The notes: generated by a model from the sequence alone, not told the origin. DNA of 64,000 nucleotides from Patescibacteria group bacterium (GCA_018061755.1 JAGOTP010000003.1:1-64000); one strand, 5' to 3'. Positions 34,351 through 43,910 are shown, counted from the first letter of the stretch. Numbers and translations are program-made.

Positions 34351-35208
34351 TTAAGGTGTTGTACCAGGCACTATCTCAGCGCTTGGAATATCAATGTGTC
34401 CAGGTACCGTAACGCCCCTAGCAACGGTAATAATATTTTCTACACCGCTTCCGGCATCATATGTCGACTTAACCATTCCAACATCCTTCACCCACCATTC
34501 AGTGCCGCTCATGACAACATTTTTATCAAACTTTGTTGTAGCTTTTATTTTCATCGCCTCGAATGTTCCCGCTGGCACTGTCACACGCTCAATTCCAAGC
34601 GCCGTGCGTGTGATCGTAATTGGGATAGAAAGCGCCTCCCCGATGACGACCTCTTCTTCAGAAGTAGCTGTCGTAGGATCTGCTACCGGAACAACTTTTG
34701 CGTTGAAACTCGCTGACCAAGTATCACCCCGAGAAATACGCGGCGGCAAGAACTGGCCTGAGGCGCTATCAGTACGGACACGGAACTTATTCCGTTCTTC
34801 CCCACCCAGAATCTTACTTGCTGTATCGAAATACCCAGAGACCTGGAGAGAACCGTCAATGCACTTATAGACAATGTCCGAATTAATTGGCTCAGCATCC
34901 GTCATGTAGCTAGCTTTGATATAGACCGAGTCAGACTTTACCTGTGCCACCTGCAATGCGTAGTACGATGTCGTCTTTCCTCCGATTGGTGGGAACGTCA
35001 CTTTATACTGGATGTGATACCCCAAGCGAAGTGGGTAATACTCATGATTACAGCCCACTCCTGTCGGAGAATCCGAATCAGCAGCATCAGGCGCGCGCGA
35101 ATCATCCGGCGCGGGAGGACGACCACCTCCACGACAACCCGCTCCCAATAACACCAACGATCCACAGCCCACTACTCCCCAAAAACGTGCGAATGATCTC
35201 AAGGACAT
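34351..35208 (-). CDS. Putative lipoprotein
   Basis: About 285 residues, starting MSLRSFARFWGVVGCGSLVL with a lipobox LLGAGC (Cys near residue 25), then a Pro/Asp/Ser-rich linker and a mature domain of mostly beta-strands. The C-terminal stretch VPAGTFEAMKIKATTKF ... EWWVKDVGMVKS resembles the TapB/DUF3108-like pattern 'aGtFea.k' and 'W...gVG.Vk' seen in periplasmic or surface proteins. Function unknown. It starts 14 nt after the ileS stop, so it shares that transcript. The ATG at 35208 is chosen over one overlapping ileS. Confidence 0.72.
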   Translation of the reverse strand: MSLRSFARFWGVVGCGSLVLLGAGCRGGGRPPAPDDSRAPDAADSDSPTGVGCNHEYYPLRLGYHIQYKVTFPPIGGKTTSYYALQVAQVKSDSVYIKASYMTDAEPINSDIVYKCIDGSLQVSGYFDTASKILGGEERNKFRVRTDSASGQFLPPRISRGDTWSASFNAKVVPVADPTTATSEEEVVIGEALSIPITITRTALGIERVTVPAGTFEAMKIKATTKFDKNVVMSGTEWWVKDVGMVKSTYDAGSGVENIITVARGVTVPGHIDIPSAEIVPGTTP

Positions 35209-35222
35209 AACTTCGTACAATA

Positions 35223-38165
35223 TCAGGGGCAACGCTGTAAGAATACTTCGCCATCGCCTACTTTGGCACGTACGGCATCTGGTTCAGACAGACTTGTAAG
35301 AGCGGTCAGCTCGCTCGCACGCACATCCTTTGCTAATTCTGCGCGTGAACTTTCGATCAATTCTTTGATCTCTGGATTATTCGTTTCATAGGCAAATCGA
35401 ACCACATCAGCTGGCGACAAACCAAGTTCTTTCCGATAGGCCATCAGCTGACGCACTAATTCACGACGCAGGCCCTTCTTTCGTAGCTCGGGCGTAATAA
35501 CCGTATCAAGCTCAACCGTGTCTTCTGTCGCCTCTTTAGGTGCTTGATCCAATAGGACTGCTTCGACGTTCAGTTCATCACGCACCAAAGATAACAGGTC
35601 TCCTTGATGCGACAAACGTTCGAGATCTTCGCTTGAACGGACAAACAACGTCGCCTTAGCGAGAGCCTGGCGTACTGGAAGCTTGCTCACGTTGCGCGCC
35701 TCCTGGCCCTTCGACACCATCTGACGCACCCAAACCATATCCTGCATCAAGCGTTCGTTGACATAGCGATCCTGAACCTTCGGCCACAATTCAAGATGAA
35801 CAGAGCTCTTCTGGCCACCGATATCCAGGTAGATGCGTTCAGCGATGAATGGCATGAAGGGTGCGAGAACTTTGGAGAATTCTTCCAGAATTTCTTTCAG
35901 TGTCCGCAAGGCATCAACGCGTTCGTATTCTTGTTCCGACTTAAAACGGTCACGTGAACGACGCAACCACCAAGTCGATAGATCATCGACAAAGGCGCGC
36001 AGTGGACGAGTCGCTACTGCTAGTTGGTAACCATCCATGGCTTTCGTGACTTCGGCCAGCAAGCCATGAAAACGAGAGAAGAGCCAACGATCAAGGATAT
36101 GCGCACTACGCGGCATTGTCACCTCAATCCGATCGTCCTTGGCATACGTTTCGTAGAAAGTCTTTACATTCCAGAGCAAGTTCAAGAATCCACGCACAAC
36201 TGATTGCAAGTCACGTTCTGAGAAATTCAAGGAATCTGCTTCGACGACCGGTGAAGATAGAAGATAATAGCGTAAAGCGTCCGCACCATAGGTCGTGAAG
36301 ACCATCCATGGATCAGGATAGTTCTTGAGTTTCTTTGACATCTTTTTCCCGTCCTCCGCCAAAATTAATCCAGTCACGATGACATCTTTAAAAGCCGGCT
36401 TGTCGAATAGACCGGTCGCTAAGACGTGCAAAGTGTAGAACCAACCGCGCGTTTGGTCATGCGCTTCTCCAATGAAATCCGCTGGGAAATGTTGTTCGAA
36501 CCATTTCTTGTTCTCAAATGGATAATGTACTGAAGCAACAGGCATACTACCCGATTCGAACCAACAGTCGAAGACTTCAGGAATGCGCAACTGTTCGCCA
36601 CCACAAGGACAAGATAACTTAATATTGTCGATGAATGGGCGGTGGGCATCGAACTCTGCTGGGAAAGTTTCTGATTTGGCCTGTTTTTTCAATTCCTCTA
36701 TCGACCCAATGACAGTACGTTTTTCACACGTCGAACACTCCCAAACGGGAATTGGCGAACCCCAATAACGGCTACGCGAAATATTCCAATCCGGTGCTGT
36801 ATCTAGACCACGGCCAAAGCGACCTTCTTTGAAGTGCTCTGGATGCCAGTTGATTTTGTCGGCCGTTTTCAACATGGCTGGCTTGAGTTTCGTGACATTC
36901 ACGAACCAAGCTGGCTGCGCTTTGTACAAGAGATGCGTGTCACAACGCCAACAAATAGCAATACTGTGCGTGATTTTCTCTTCACGCAGAAGCAAACCTC
37001 GGCGTTGCAGATCATCGATGACAAGTGGATTCGCTTCCGCTGTCTTTTTTCCGGCGAAGATCCCACAAGCCGAAACAAAGACCCCTTCGTCGTTCAGCGT
37101 TTGTGCAATTGGCAAGCCTGCAGCTTGACCAGCGATCAAGTCCTCTTCTCCAAAAGCAGGAGCCGTTGTCACGACACCGGTACCAACCTCATCCGTCACG
37201 TGCTCACCCAGAATAACGCGCCCAGCGGCTTGTTTATCAATTGGCAAAAACTCGTAGGGCAAGGTCACACGCATGCCAACCAATTCCGAACCTGAAGCGC
37301 GACGAATCACTTCGTACGTCTCCGGAGGTTGATCTTTAAAGACCTCACTGATGCGTGTGCTGGCACAAATACTTACCTCCCCACTTTCACGCGAACGAAC
37401 AAACGAATATTCGAGCTTCTCGCTGACCGCCAAACCTGTAACACCTGGGACAGACCAAGGGGTCGTCGTCCAAGCGATAAAGGACGTCTTGTCTTCACCT
37501 TCTATCGGGAACTTGAGGAAGATGGCTGGATCTTCACGATCGATATAGGAATTTCCCATCGCGACTTCGAAGTTCGAGATCGGCGTTGCACAGCGTGGAC
37601 AATACAAAGAGACACGCAAGCCTTTATAGATGTGGTCTTTTTTATATAGCTCAGAGAAAACCCACCAGACTGATTCAATGTAGTTGTTATCCATCGTCTT
37701 GTACGACTCTTCGAACTCCACCCAACGGCCTAAGCGGTCAATGTATTTTCCCCACTCTTTTTCATAGGCAAAAATCGCCGTACGACAAGCTGCGTTGAAC
37801 TTGTCGATGCCATGTGCTTCGATCTCGCGCTTCGAACCGAGTTTTAATTCTTTTTCGATGATGTTCTCAATTGGCAAACCGTGACAATCCCAACCCCATT
37901 TGCGGGGTACACGATAGCCTTGCATCGTCCAATAGCGTGGAACGGCGTCTTTGATCGTGGATTGGAGCAAGTGACCGTAGTGAGGTAAGCCGGTTGCAAA
38001 GGGTGGACCATCGTAAAAGACGAACTGCTTGTCCGCTGGACGCTCATCCAGACTACGTTCAAAAATACGTTCAGCGGCCCAATGACGAGAAACACCCTCT
38101 TCCAGTGAAGGAAAGAGGGCGACTTTCTCGGATTTCTCAGGAGAAGCGGCGGGAGTGTCTGACAT
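35223..38165 (-). CDS. ileS: Isoleucyl-tRNA synthetase
   Basis: A 980-residue class I synthetase. The HIGH signature is HYGH in GLPHYGHLLQSTIKD, the KMSKS loop is DGKKMSKKLKNYP, and the residues GWDCHGLPIE and the editing (CP1) domain TTTPWSVPG are as expected. The C-terminal anticodon-binding part is complete, with a TSL-like end. It charges tRNA-Ile and edits valine. First gene of a two-gene minus-strand unit. Length is normal for the long (eukaryote-like/type 2) bacterial form. Confidence 0.97.
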   Translation of the reverse strand: MSDTPAASPEKSEKVALFPSLEEGVSRHWAAERIFERSLDERPADKQFVFYDGPPFATGLPHYGHLLQSTIKDAVPRYWTMQGYRVPRKWGWDCHGLPIENIIEKELKLGSKREIEAHGIDKFNAACRTAIFAYEKEWGKYIDRLGRWVEFEESYKTMDNNYIESVWWVFSELYKKDHIYKGLRVSLYCPRCATPISNFEVAMGNSYIDREDPAIFLKFPIEGEDKTSFIAWTTTPWSVPGVTGLAVSEKLEYSFVRSRESGEVSICASTRISEVFKDQPPETYEVIRRASGSELVGMRVTLPYEFLPIDKQAAGRVILGEHVTDEVGTGVVTTAPAFGEEDLIAGQAAGLPIAQTLNDEGVFVSACGIFAGKKTAEANPLVIDDLQRRGLLLREEKITHSIAICWRCDTHLLYKAQPAWFVNVTKLKPAMLKTADKINWHPEHFKEGRFGRGLDTAPDWNISRSRYWGSPIPVWECSTCEKRTVIGSIEELKKQAKSETFPAEFDAHRPFIDNIKLSCPCGGEQLRIPEVFDCWFESGSMPVASVHYPFENKKWFEQHFPADFIGEAHDQTRGWFYTLHVLATGLFDKPAFKDVIVTGLILAEDGKKMSKKLKNYPDPWMVFTTYGADALRYYLLSSPVVEADSLNFSERDLQSVVRGFLNLLWNVKTFYETYAKDDRIEVTMPRSAHILDRWLFSRFHGLLAEVTKAMDGYQLAVATRPLRAFVDDLSTWWLRRSRDRFKSEQEYERVDALRTLKEILEEFSKVLAPFMPFIAERIYLDIGGQKSSVHLELWPKVQDRYVNERLMQDMVWVRQMVSKGQEARNVSKLPVRQALAKATLFVRSSEDLERLSHQGDLLSLVRDELNVEAVLLDQAPKEATEDTVELDTVITPELRKKGLRRELVRQLMAYRKELGLSPADVVRFAYETNNPEIKELIESSRAELAKDVRASELTALTSLSEPDAVRAKVGDGEVFLQRCP

Positions 38166-38265
38166 AAGAAGGTGTAGAGCTTAAGAATGCGGGGAACTCG
38201 CTACTTGGTCAAGGCGAACCTGCGACTGGCGAAGGCGGTTGATCGGGTGCTAGCATGGCCGGCAT

Positions 38266-38718
38266 ATGTCGCCCCTGTCTTCCCACGTCATTATCGGAAC
38301 AGATCACGCCGGATATACGCTTAAACAAGCGCTTCTCCCCTTGCTCAAGCAACAGGGATTAACGGTGGAAGATCTTTCACCAAGCTTGACCCCAGATGAT
38401 GATTACCCCCTTATCGCCCACCAAGTGGCCGAAAAAGTGACGAAAGCATCGGATCGGCAATGGGGCATTCTGCTCTGCGGTAGCGGGATTGGTGTCAGCA
38501 TTGCCGCCAACCGACATCCATCCGTACGGGCGGCCTTGGTCCGAACGGCTACAGACGCTGAACTGGCTCGCTTGGATGATCAAGCCAACGTCTTAGTCTT
38601 GGGGGGTCGAATCACCAAACCCGAAGAACTGCCAGAGATTTTGGAGGCCTGGCTCAAGACAGATCCGTCATCCGATCCACGCCATGCTCGTCGAGTCGCT
38701 CAAATTGATCAGTTCTAA
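38266..38718 (+). CDS. rpiB: Ribose-5-phosphate isomerase B
   Basis: A 150-residue RpiB/LacAB-type isomerase interconverting ribose-5-phosphate and ribulose-5-phosphate. Signature parts: IIGTDHAGYTLKQALLP at the start and the catalytic-Cys motif GILLCGSGIGVSIAANR, then the C-terminal LVLGGRITK. First gene of a pentose-phosphate pair; rpe follows by 11 nt. It is divergent from ileS with about 100 nt between the two starts. Confidence 0.94.
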   Translation: MSPLSSHVIIGTDHAGYTLKQALLPLLKQQGLTVEDLSPSLTPDDDYPLIAHQVAEKVTKASDRQWGILLCGSGIGVSIAANRHPSVRAALVRTATDAELARLDDQANVLVLGGRITKPEELPEILEAWLKTDPSSDPRHARRVAQIDQF

Positions 38719-38729
38719 CTACCCATCTC

Positions 38730-39386
38730 ATGAATCCTGCTTTTGAAATCTTGCCGACAATCTTGGAGCAGACAGCTGAAGCCTGCAAAGAGAAGGTACG
38801 TGTCGCCGAAACTGCCGCCAAATGGGTCCAATGGGATATCATGGATGGCAAATTCGTCCCCAATACCACTTGGTACGATGCTGATGTCGTAAAGAACTGG
38901 ACCATTCATGCCAAAATTGAACTTGATTTAATGGTTGAAGACCCTGTTTCCGTGATTACGCGTTGGCAATCCATTCATGCCTTTCGACGCGCCGTCTGGC
39001 ACATTGAGGCAGATATCGATCACGACGCACTCATTGAGGAAGTTCGAGGACAAGGTCGTGAAGTTGGCTTAGCGATTTCGCCAGGCACATCTTTCATGGA
39101 GCTCACGCCGTATCTTGATGTAATTGACGTCGTCCAAGTTATGGGGGTCAAACCTGGTTTCAGCGGACAAACACTTTTGCCAGACACGATGAAAGCCGTT
39201 GAAACACTTCACCGCATGCAACCCGAAGTCTTAATCAGCGTTGATGGCGGTGTGAATGCGCAAAACATTCTTCCGTTGGCTAAAGCGGGCGCAAAGCGTT
39301 TCTGTATGAACAGTGCGTTCTATACGCATGCTTTCCCTCGTGACTTTCTACAGGGACAATTGGAACGCCTTAGCCGCTTGCCCTAG
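38730..39386 (+). CDS. rpe: Ribulose-phosphate 3-epimerase
   Basis: A 218-residue TIM-barrel epimerase interconverting ribulose-5-phosphate and xylulose-5-phosphate. Motifs: WVQWDIMDGKFVPN (metal-binding region), IELDLMVEDP (in place of LDVHLM), VMGVKPGFSGQ and ISVDGGVNAQN. The usual metal-ligand His of LDVHLM is read here as a Leu-Met pair, so that metal site is altered and worth noting. The gene lies directly after rpiB and with the split transketolase downstream forms a non-oxidative pentose-phosphate set. Confidence 0.88.
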   Translation: MNPAFEILPTILEQTAEACKEKVRVAETAAKWVQWDIMDGKFVPNTTWYDADVVKNWTIHAKIELDLMVEDPVSVITRWQSIHAFRRAVWHIEADIDHDALIEEVRGQGREVGLAISPGTSFMELTPYLDVIDVVQVMGVKPGFSGQTLLPDTMKAVETLHRMQPEVLISVDGGVNAQNILPLAKAGAKRFCMNSAFYTHAFPRDFLQGQLERLSRLP

Positions 39387-39407
39387 TGAAAAAGAAAGAT
39401 CGGGAGC

Positions 39408-39424
39408 TATACTAGAAGCCTATG
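39408..39424 (+). promoter_or_regulatory. -10 box of a probable leaderless transcript
   Basis: TATACT at 39408-39413 lies 8 nt before the ATG at 39422, so transcription would begin at or one or two bases before the start codon. No Shine-Dalgarno sequence is present and no clear -35 box is seen. Confidence 0.45.
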
Positions 39425-40654
39425 AAAATCTCCCGCGTTCTCTCCTTGCTTGGCATGGGCGCTCTCAGCATCGCACTCTTTGCTAGCACCACCAAACCAA
39501 CACAAGCCGCTACCGTCACTACTGGTAGTTTAATCAAGGCCTCAGGATCATCCGTCTATTACTTCTCAGCTGACGGGAAACGCTACGCCTTTCCTGACCA
39601 AGCAACCTATCGAAGCTGGTATGCGGATTTCAGCGGAGTGCAAACCATCTCTGATTCAGATCTAGCCGCTATCTCTTTCGGAGGTCTCGTCACGCTTCGC
39701 CCTGGATCTTCGATGGTAAAGATCACGACTGATCCGCGCGTCTACGCACTGTCACGTGGTGGTATTTTGCATTGGGTCACGAGTGAAACGTTAGCGCGTA
39801 GTCTGTATGGGGAAACCTGGAATCGCCAGGTGGTTGATATTCCTGATGCTTTCTTCACAAATTATCAAATTCGGACCGATGTCTTGCAAACCAGCGACTT
39901 CTCATCGAGCACGGAACAACTAGCAAGCCTTACGATCGACGCAGATCTGAACGCTCGACGCACGATTCGCGCACAGGCCTATCCTCCTATCCCCCTCACG
40001 CCAAGTTCAACCGGACAACTACCCCCAACGAGCACAACGCCCGTTACACCAACTAGCACCGTCGTCACACCAACTTCGACCAACAGCACCCTAGTTGACG
40101 GTCGGATCGAAGTCCTGACAAACGGTCCCTATACTTCAGGCGACACAGTGACCGTTCTCGCCTCCGTCACACGTGGCTTCACTGATCGCATCTTGTTGTC
40201 ATTCGGTGCCAGCAGCACTCCATCCACCTGCAGCAACAACCCATGTCGTGGAGAATTCTTGATTCCAAACGTTCAGGCAACCACTACACTGCAAATCCAA
40301 GCCATTTTCGAAATCGGCCAAGGAAACGATCGCATTTCCAACACTTCCACAGCGGAGTTAACCGTTCTACCTAATCGCTTTTCCTCTTTGATTCACGTGT
40401 TCGCACCAGCTCAGGTGAGCTATGGTTCAAATCGCGATGTCCGCGTCGAAGTTGATCCAAGTCTTGGCGTACGTACCATCCAAATCCTCATCGACGGAAC
40501 GGCTGTACGCGACTGTACATTCGCCCAACTTTGCGAATTTACGGAGCAAGAAAGCCGTGCCGTTGGTACCCGTCGTCAGGTGAGCGCCATTGTGACTAAT
40601 CTTGAGTATCGTCGAATTTACAGCGATAGCGTCAGCTTCAACGTTGTACAATAA
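39422..40654 (+). CDS. Secreted surface protein with shared N-terminal domain
   Basis: A 410-residue exported protein. Signal peptide at residues 1-29 (ending TQAAT), then a ~135-residue domain with VYYFSADGKRYAFPDQATY and SSMVKITTDPRVYALSRGG, a Thr/Pro/Ser linker (about residues 190-225), and two beta-sandwich-like repeats after it. The N-terminal domain is paralogous to that of the cupredoxin protein at 41111. The C-terminal part is reminiscent of Ig/cell-surface domains but no family is named. Probably displayed on the cell surface. Confidence 0.72.
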   Translation: MKISRVLSLLGMGALSIALFASTTKPTQAATVTTGSLIKASGSSVYYFSADGKRYAFPDQATYRSWYADFSGVQTISDSDLAAISFGGLVTLRPGSSMVKITTDPRVYALSRGGILHWVTSETLARSLYGETWNRQVVDIPDAFFTNYQIRTDVLQTSDFSSSTEQLASLTIDADLNARRTIRAQAYPPIPLTPSSTGQLPPTSTTPVTPTSTVVTPTSTNSTLVDGRIEVLTNGPYTSGDTVTVLASVTRGFTDRILLSFGASSTPSTCSNNPCRGEFLIPNVQATTTLQIQAIFEIGQGNDRISNTSTAELTVLPNRFSSLIHVFAPAQVSYGSNRDVRVEVDPSLGVRTIQILIDGTAVRDCTFAQLCEFTEQESRAVGTRRQVSAIVTNLEYRRIYSDSVSFNVVQ

Positions 40655-40680
40655 GCGCGGGCGTGGCTAAATCGGGGTCT

Positions 40681-41076
40681 ATGCCGAATACCCCTCTCCA
40701 GAAGACCGATTTTTCGAGCTTCCTGCAAGACACTCAACAGTTACTTGATCGCTGCGTCGAACTCCTGCGTAACAAAGCCAATGACTATGCAGAAGGCGGA
40801 GATGCCTTCTTGAACTTCAAGACGGCTGCTCAAATTGCGGGCATCTCACCTGAGCAAACGCTCCTGACCTTACTTGGCATGAAGCTGTCTCGTCTGACGC
40901 AATTGATCGGCAAAGGCAAAAAAGCCCGTAATGAATCCGTCGAAGACACCATGCTCGACGTCATTAACTACATCGTTCTGCTTCGTGGTATGATGCGAGA
41001 GCAAGAAGGAGCAGTTTCGACGGAACAAACGCTTGGCGTCTTCAGCCAATCAGCCCCGAACTTGCTACAACAATAG
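40681..41076 (+). CDS. DUF1599/Nmad1-like protein
   Basis: A 131-residue all-helical protein. The pattern LLRNKANDYAEGGDAFLNFK, GMKLSRL and NESVEDTMLDVINYIVLLRG matches DUF1599 (nucleotide-modification-associated domain 1), a MazG/dUTPase-like helical fold with acidic residues that may bind nucleotides. Role unclear. The ATG at 40681 is chosen; it lies 26 nt after the surface-protein gene and 34 nt before the cupredoxin gene, so all three may be one transcript. Confidence 0.7.
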   Translation: MPNTPLQKTDFSSFLQDTQQLLDRCVELLRNKANDYAEGGDAFLNFKTAAQIAGISPEQTLLTLLGMKLSRLTQLIGKGKKARNESVEDTMLDVINYIVLLRGMMREQEGAVSTEQTLGVFSQSAPNLLQQ

Positions 41077-41110
41077 TTTATTCTTATCAGAACCCAGGTT
41101 CCGAACTCGT

Positions 41111-41914
41111 ATGACGCTCACCCGTCTCGTTAGTTTCGCCTCAGCCTTGTCGCTGCTTGCTGGCAGCGCCGCGCCTCTCATGGCCTCAGCTGCCACGACC
41201 AGCGCCTTCAACTCTGGCGAGTTGATCAAGGGGTCGCTATCAACCGTTTACTATTTTGCCGCGAACGGAAAACGCTACGTTTTCCCAAACGAGAAGACTT
41301 ACTTCACGTGGTACCAGGATTTCTCAGACGTCAAACAAATTCCTGATGGTCAACTTTCGACCATTCCGCTCGGTGGCAACGTCACCTATCGCCCAGGCCG
41401 CAAGATGGTAAAAATCACAACCGATCCACGTGTGTACGTGGTGGACCAGGGCGGTGTCTTGCGTCATGTCGGTAGCGAGCAACTTGCTCAAACGCTTTAC
41501 GGAATCAGCTGGAAGAACCAAATTGACGACGTACCGGATGGTTATTTCACTAACTACCGCACAGGCACCGCGATTCAAACCGCTTCCGACTACCAGCCAA
41601 ACAACGTCATGACGCAGACGGTGCGCATCAACCAAGACAAGCAGTTCGACGAAACAAAGGTCATGGTGACGATCGGCAGCATGAATAACGGTTTCGTTCC
41701 GACCACCTTGACCATCAAGCGCGGAACAGAAGTCACTTGGACCAACGCCGACATCACCGAACACACGGTGCACATAGGTATGTCTCAAGCCACGGGCTCA
41801 CCACTCATCCCTCCAGGCGGCACCTACACGCGTGTCTTCGACACCGTTGGCTCGTTCGACTACCGCTGCTCGATTCATCCAACCATGCAAGGTACGATCA
41901 ACGTTGTTCCTTAG
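41111..41914 (+). CDS. Secreted protein: shared N-terminal domain plus cupredoxin
   Basis: A 267-residue exported protein. Signal peptide at residues 1-30 (ending LMASA), then a ~135-residue domain with VYYFAANGKRYVFPNEKTY and KMVKITTDPRVYVVDQGG, strongly similar to the 39422 protein. The C-terminal ~85 residues are a plastocyanin-like cupredoxin: TWTNADITEHTVH supplies the first His ligand and YRCSIHPTM the Cys, His and Met ligands of a type 1 copper site. It may carry electrons or bind copper at the surface. A strong UUCG terminator follows. Confidence 0.85.
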   Translation: MTLTRLVSFASALSLLAGSAAPLMASAATTSAFNSGELIKGSLSTVYYFAANGKRYVFPNEKTYFTWYQDFSDVKQIPDGQLSTIPLGGNVTYRPGRKMVKITTDPRVYVVDQGGVLRHVGSEQLAQTLYGISWKNQIDDVPDGYFTNYRTGTAIQTASDYQPNNVMTQTVRINQDKQFDETKVMVTIGSMNNGFVPTTLTIKRGTEVTWTNADITEHTVHIGMSQATGSPLIPPGGTYTRVFDTVGSFDYRCSIHPTMQGTINVVP

Positions 41915-41934
41915 TAGACACAACTTCAATCGAG

Positions 41935-41970
41935 ACAACGGACGCACTTCGGTGCGTCCGTTGTGTATTT
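41935..41970 (+). terminator. Intrinsic terminator after the cupredoxin gene
   Basis: ACAACGGACGCAC pairs perfectly with GTGCGTCCGTTGT (13 bp) across a TTCG tetraloop, followed by GTATTT. A TATGAT -10 box (41975-41980) then lies 12 nt before the transketolase start. Confidence 0.88.
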
Positions 41971-41992
41971 GGGTTATGATAGGTTCATTCGT

Positions 41993-42856
41993 ATGCTCTT
42001 TCGTTCTTCCACCAACAAACCAACGCTGTCGCTCAAAGAGCTGAGACAACTTGCGTACGACATTCGCATCGACATCATTCAAGCTTTGACCGAAGCAAAA
42101 AGCGGTCATGCTGGCGGACCACTTGGAATGGCAGAGGTTTTTACTGCCTTGTATTTCCATATCTTGAATATTGATCCGAAACGCCCAGATTGGCCTGAGC
42201 GTGATCGACTTGTGCTTTCTTGTGGACATATCTGCCCAGTTTTGTACGCAACTCTCGCACGACGTGGTTTTTGCGATCGTAGCCAGTTCATCAAAACGTT
42301 ACGTAAAAAAGGCAGTCCTTTCCAGGGTCATCCAAATAACCATGGGAAGATTGGGATCGAAACATCAAGCGGCCCACTCGCACAGGGCTATTCCCAAGCC
42401 ATTGGCATGGCACTCACTGCTCGCCTGACAGGCGCTCGCTGGCGAACCTATCTCATTGGCAGCGATGGTGAATTAAACGAAGGTCAAACCTGGGAAGCGA
42501 TCATGTTCGCCGGCAAAGAACGTTTAGGAAATCTCACTTGCATTATTGATCGCAATAACATTCAAATTGATGGCAACACCGAAGACATCATGCCGCTGGA
42601 ACCATTGGCCGATAAATGGCGCGCCTTCAATTGGCATGTGATTGAGGTCGATGGACACAATCTACGTGGCATCATCGACGCATACAAACAAGCTGAAGCG
42701 ATCACAGATCAACCGACGGTTATTCTCGCTCACACGACACCTGGCAAAGGCGTCTCGTTCATGGAACGGAATTACGAATGGCATGGCAAAGTGCCAAACA
42801 AAGAAGAAGCGGCTCGTGCTATCGCCGAACTCGAACAAGCGAAGGCCGCCCTGTGA
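41993..42856 (+). CDS. Transketolase, N-terminal (ThDP-binding) subunit
   Basis: A 287-residue subunit with the pyrophosphate-binding half of transketolase: SGHAGGPLGMAEVF, SSGPLAQGYSQAIGMAL, the metal-ThDP motif GSDGELNEGQTWEA (Ser replacing the first Gly) and AHTTPGKGV. The C-terminal half is the separate gene 11 nt downstream. Split transketolases are common in CPR and archaea. The ATG at 41993 is preferred over an earlier frame. With rpe and rpiB it interconverts sugar phosphates. Confidence 0.93.
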   Translation: MLFRSSTNKPTLSLKELRQLAYDIRIDIIQALTEAKSGHAGGPLGMAEVFTALYFHILNIDPKRPDWPERDRLVLSCGHICPVLYATLARRGFCDRSQFIKTLRKKGSPFQGHPNNHGKIGIETSSGPLAQGYSQAIGMALTARLTGARWRTYLIGSDGELNEGQTWEAIMFAGKERLGNLTCIIDRNNIQIDGNTEDIMPLEPLADKWRAFNWHVIEVDGHNLRGIIDAYKQAEAITDQPTVILAHTTPGKGVSFMERNYEWHGKVPNKEEAARAIAELEQAKAAL

Positions 42857-42867
42857 ACCCTATCTCT

Positions 42868-43860
42868 ATGAAATCCGCCCGCCCTTCCCCTTTCCCGCTT
42901 GATGCCAAGCTCTTCACTCCAACCCCTGATCGCACTCCCAATCGCGACGGGTATGGTCAAGGCGTATTAGACATCGCTAGCGAAGACGAACGTATCGTTG
43001 TTCTGACAGCCGACGTTGCCGAATCGACGCGGGTTTTAGCCTTCAAAAAGCAATTTCCCAAACGCTTCATCGAATGCGGTGTCGCCGAACAGAACATGAT
43101 GGGCATCGCCGCCGGCTTAGCTTTGTCAGGTCAAATCCCCTTCGTCAGTTCCTACGCAACCTTTTCACCAGGCCGTTCTTGGGACCAGCTTCGCGTTTCG
43201 GTTTGCTATAGCAACGCCAACGTGAAAGTCATCGGCGCGCACACAGGCATTTCGGTCGGACCAGACGGCGCAACGCATCAAGCGTTAGAAGACATCGCCC
43301 TCACACGCGTCTTGCCAGGCTTAGTCGTCATCGCTCCCTGTGACACACATGAAGCCCGCAAAGCCACCATCGCCGCGGCCAAATACCAAGGACCGGTCTA
43401 TCTTCGTCTTGCTCGTGAAAAGACTCCCGTCATCACAACCCCAGATTCTCCTTTCGAAATTGGAAAAGCTTACGTCGTCCGCCCAGGAACAGACGTGACG
43501 ATCGTTGCGAGTGGCCCCTTGCTCGCCGAAGCCCTCTTTGCCGCCGAAGCCCTCGCCAAGAAACAGATCCAAGCGGAAGTCATCAATTGCCCTACGATCA
43601 AACCATTGGACGAAGCCACCCTGCTTGAGAGCTTCAAAAAGACGGGCTGCGGCATCACAGTCGAAGAACATCAGATCACTGGGGGCCTGTTCGGAGCCAT
43701 TGCTGAGCTAACTTCCCGCACCTTCCCGATTCCCCTCGAACCGGTCGGCATGCCGAACGTCTTTGGCGAATCTGGTGAACCAGCCGAACTTCTAGCAGCA
43801 TATGGTATGGATCAGGCGGCCATCATAGCAGCTGTAAAGCGGCTTTTTCGCAGAATCTAG
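42868..43860 (+). CDS. Transketolase, C-terminal subunit
   Basis: A 330-residue subunit with the pyrimidine-binding half: catalytic Glu in CGVAEQNMMGIAAGLALSG, the conserved SSYATFSPGRSWDQLR, and HTGISVGPDGATHQ, followed by the C-terminal regulatory domain ending in ESGEPAELL. Start is the ATG at 42868; the alternative GTG at 42853 would overlap the upstream stop as GTGA. It works as a heterotetramer with the N-terminal subunit. The gene ends 20 nt before a strong promoter for the folded RNA. Confidence 0.93.
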   Translation: MKSARPSPFPLDAKLFTPTPDRTPNRDGYGQGVLDIASEDERIVVLTADVAESTRVLAFKKQFPKRFIECGVAEQNMMGIAAGLALSGQIPFVSSYATFSPGRSWDQLRVSVCYSNANVKVIGAHTGISVGPDGATHQALEDIALTRVLPGLVVIAPCDTHEARKATIAAAKYQGPVYLRLAREKTPVITTPDSPFEIGKAYVVRPGTDVTIVASGPLLAEALFAAEALAKKQIQAEVINCPTIKPLDEATLLESFKKTGCGITVEEHQITGGLFGAIAELTSRTFPIPLEPVGMPNVFGESGEPAELLAAYGMDQAAIIAAVKRLFRRI

Positions 43861-43881
43861 CGACTTTTAGGACAAAAAACT

Positions 43882-43910
43882 TTGACAAAGTGGATAACTT
43901 GTGCTAGTAT
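43882..43910 (+). promoter_or_regulatory. Strong promoter of the folded RNA
   Basis: A perfect TTGACA (43882-43887), a 17-nt spacer and TAGTAT (43905-43910). Predicted start is near 43917. It is among the best promoters in the window and does not face a coding start directly. Confidence 0.88.
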
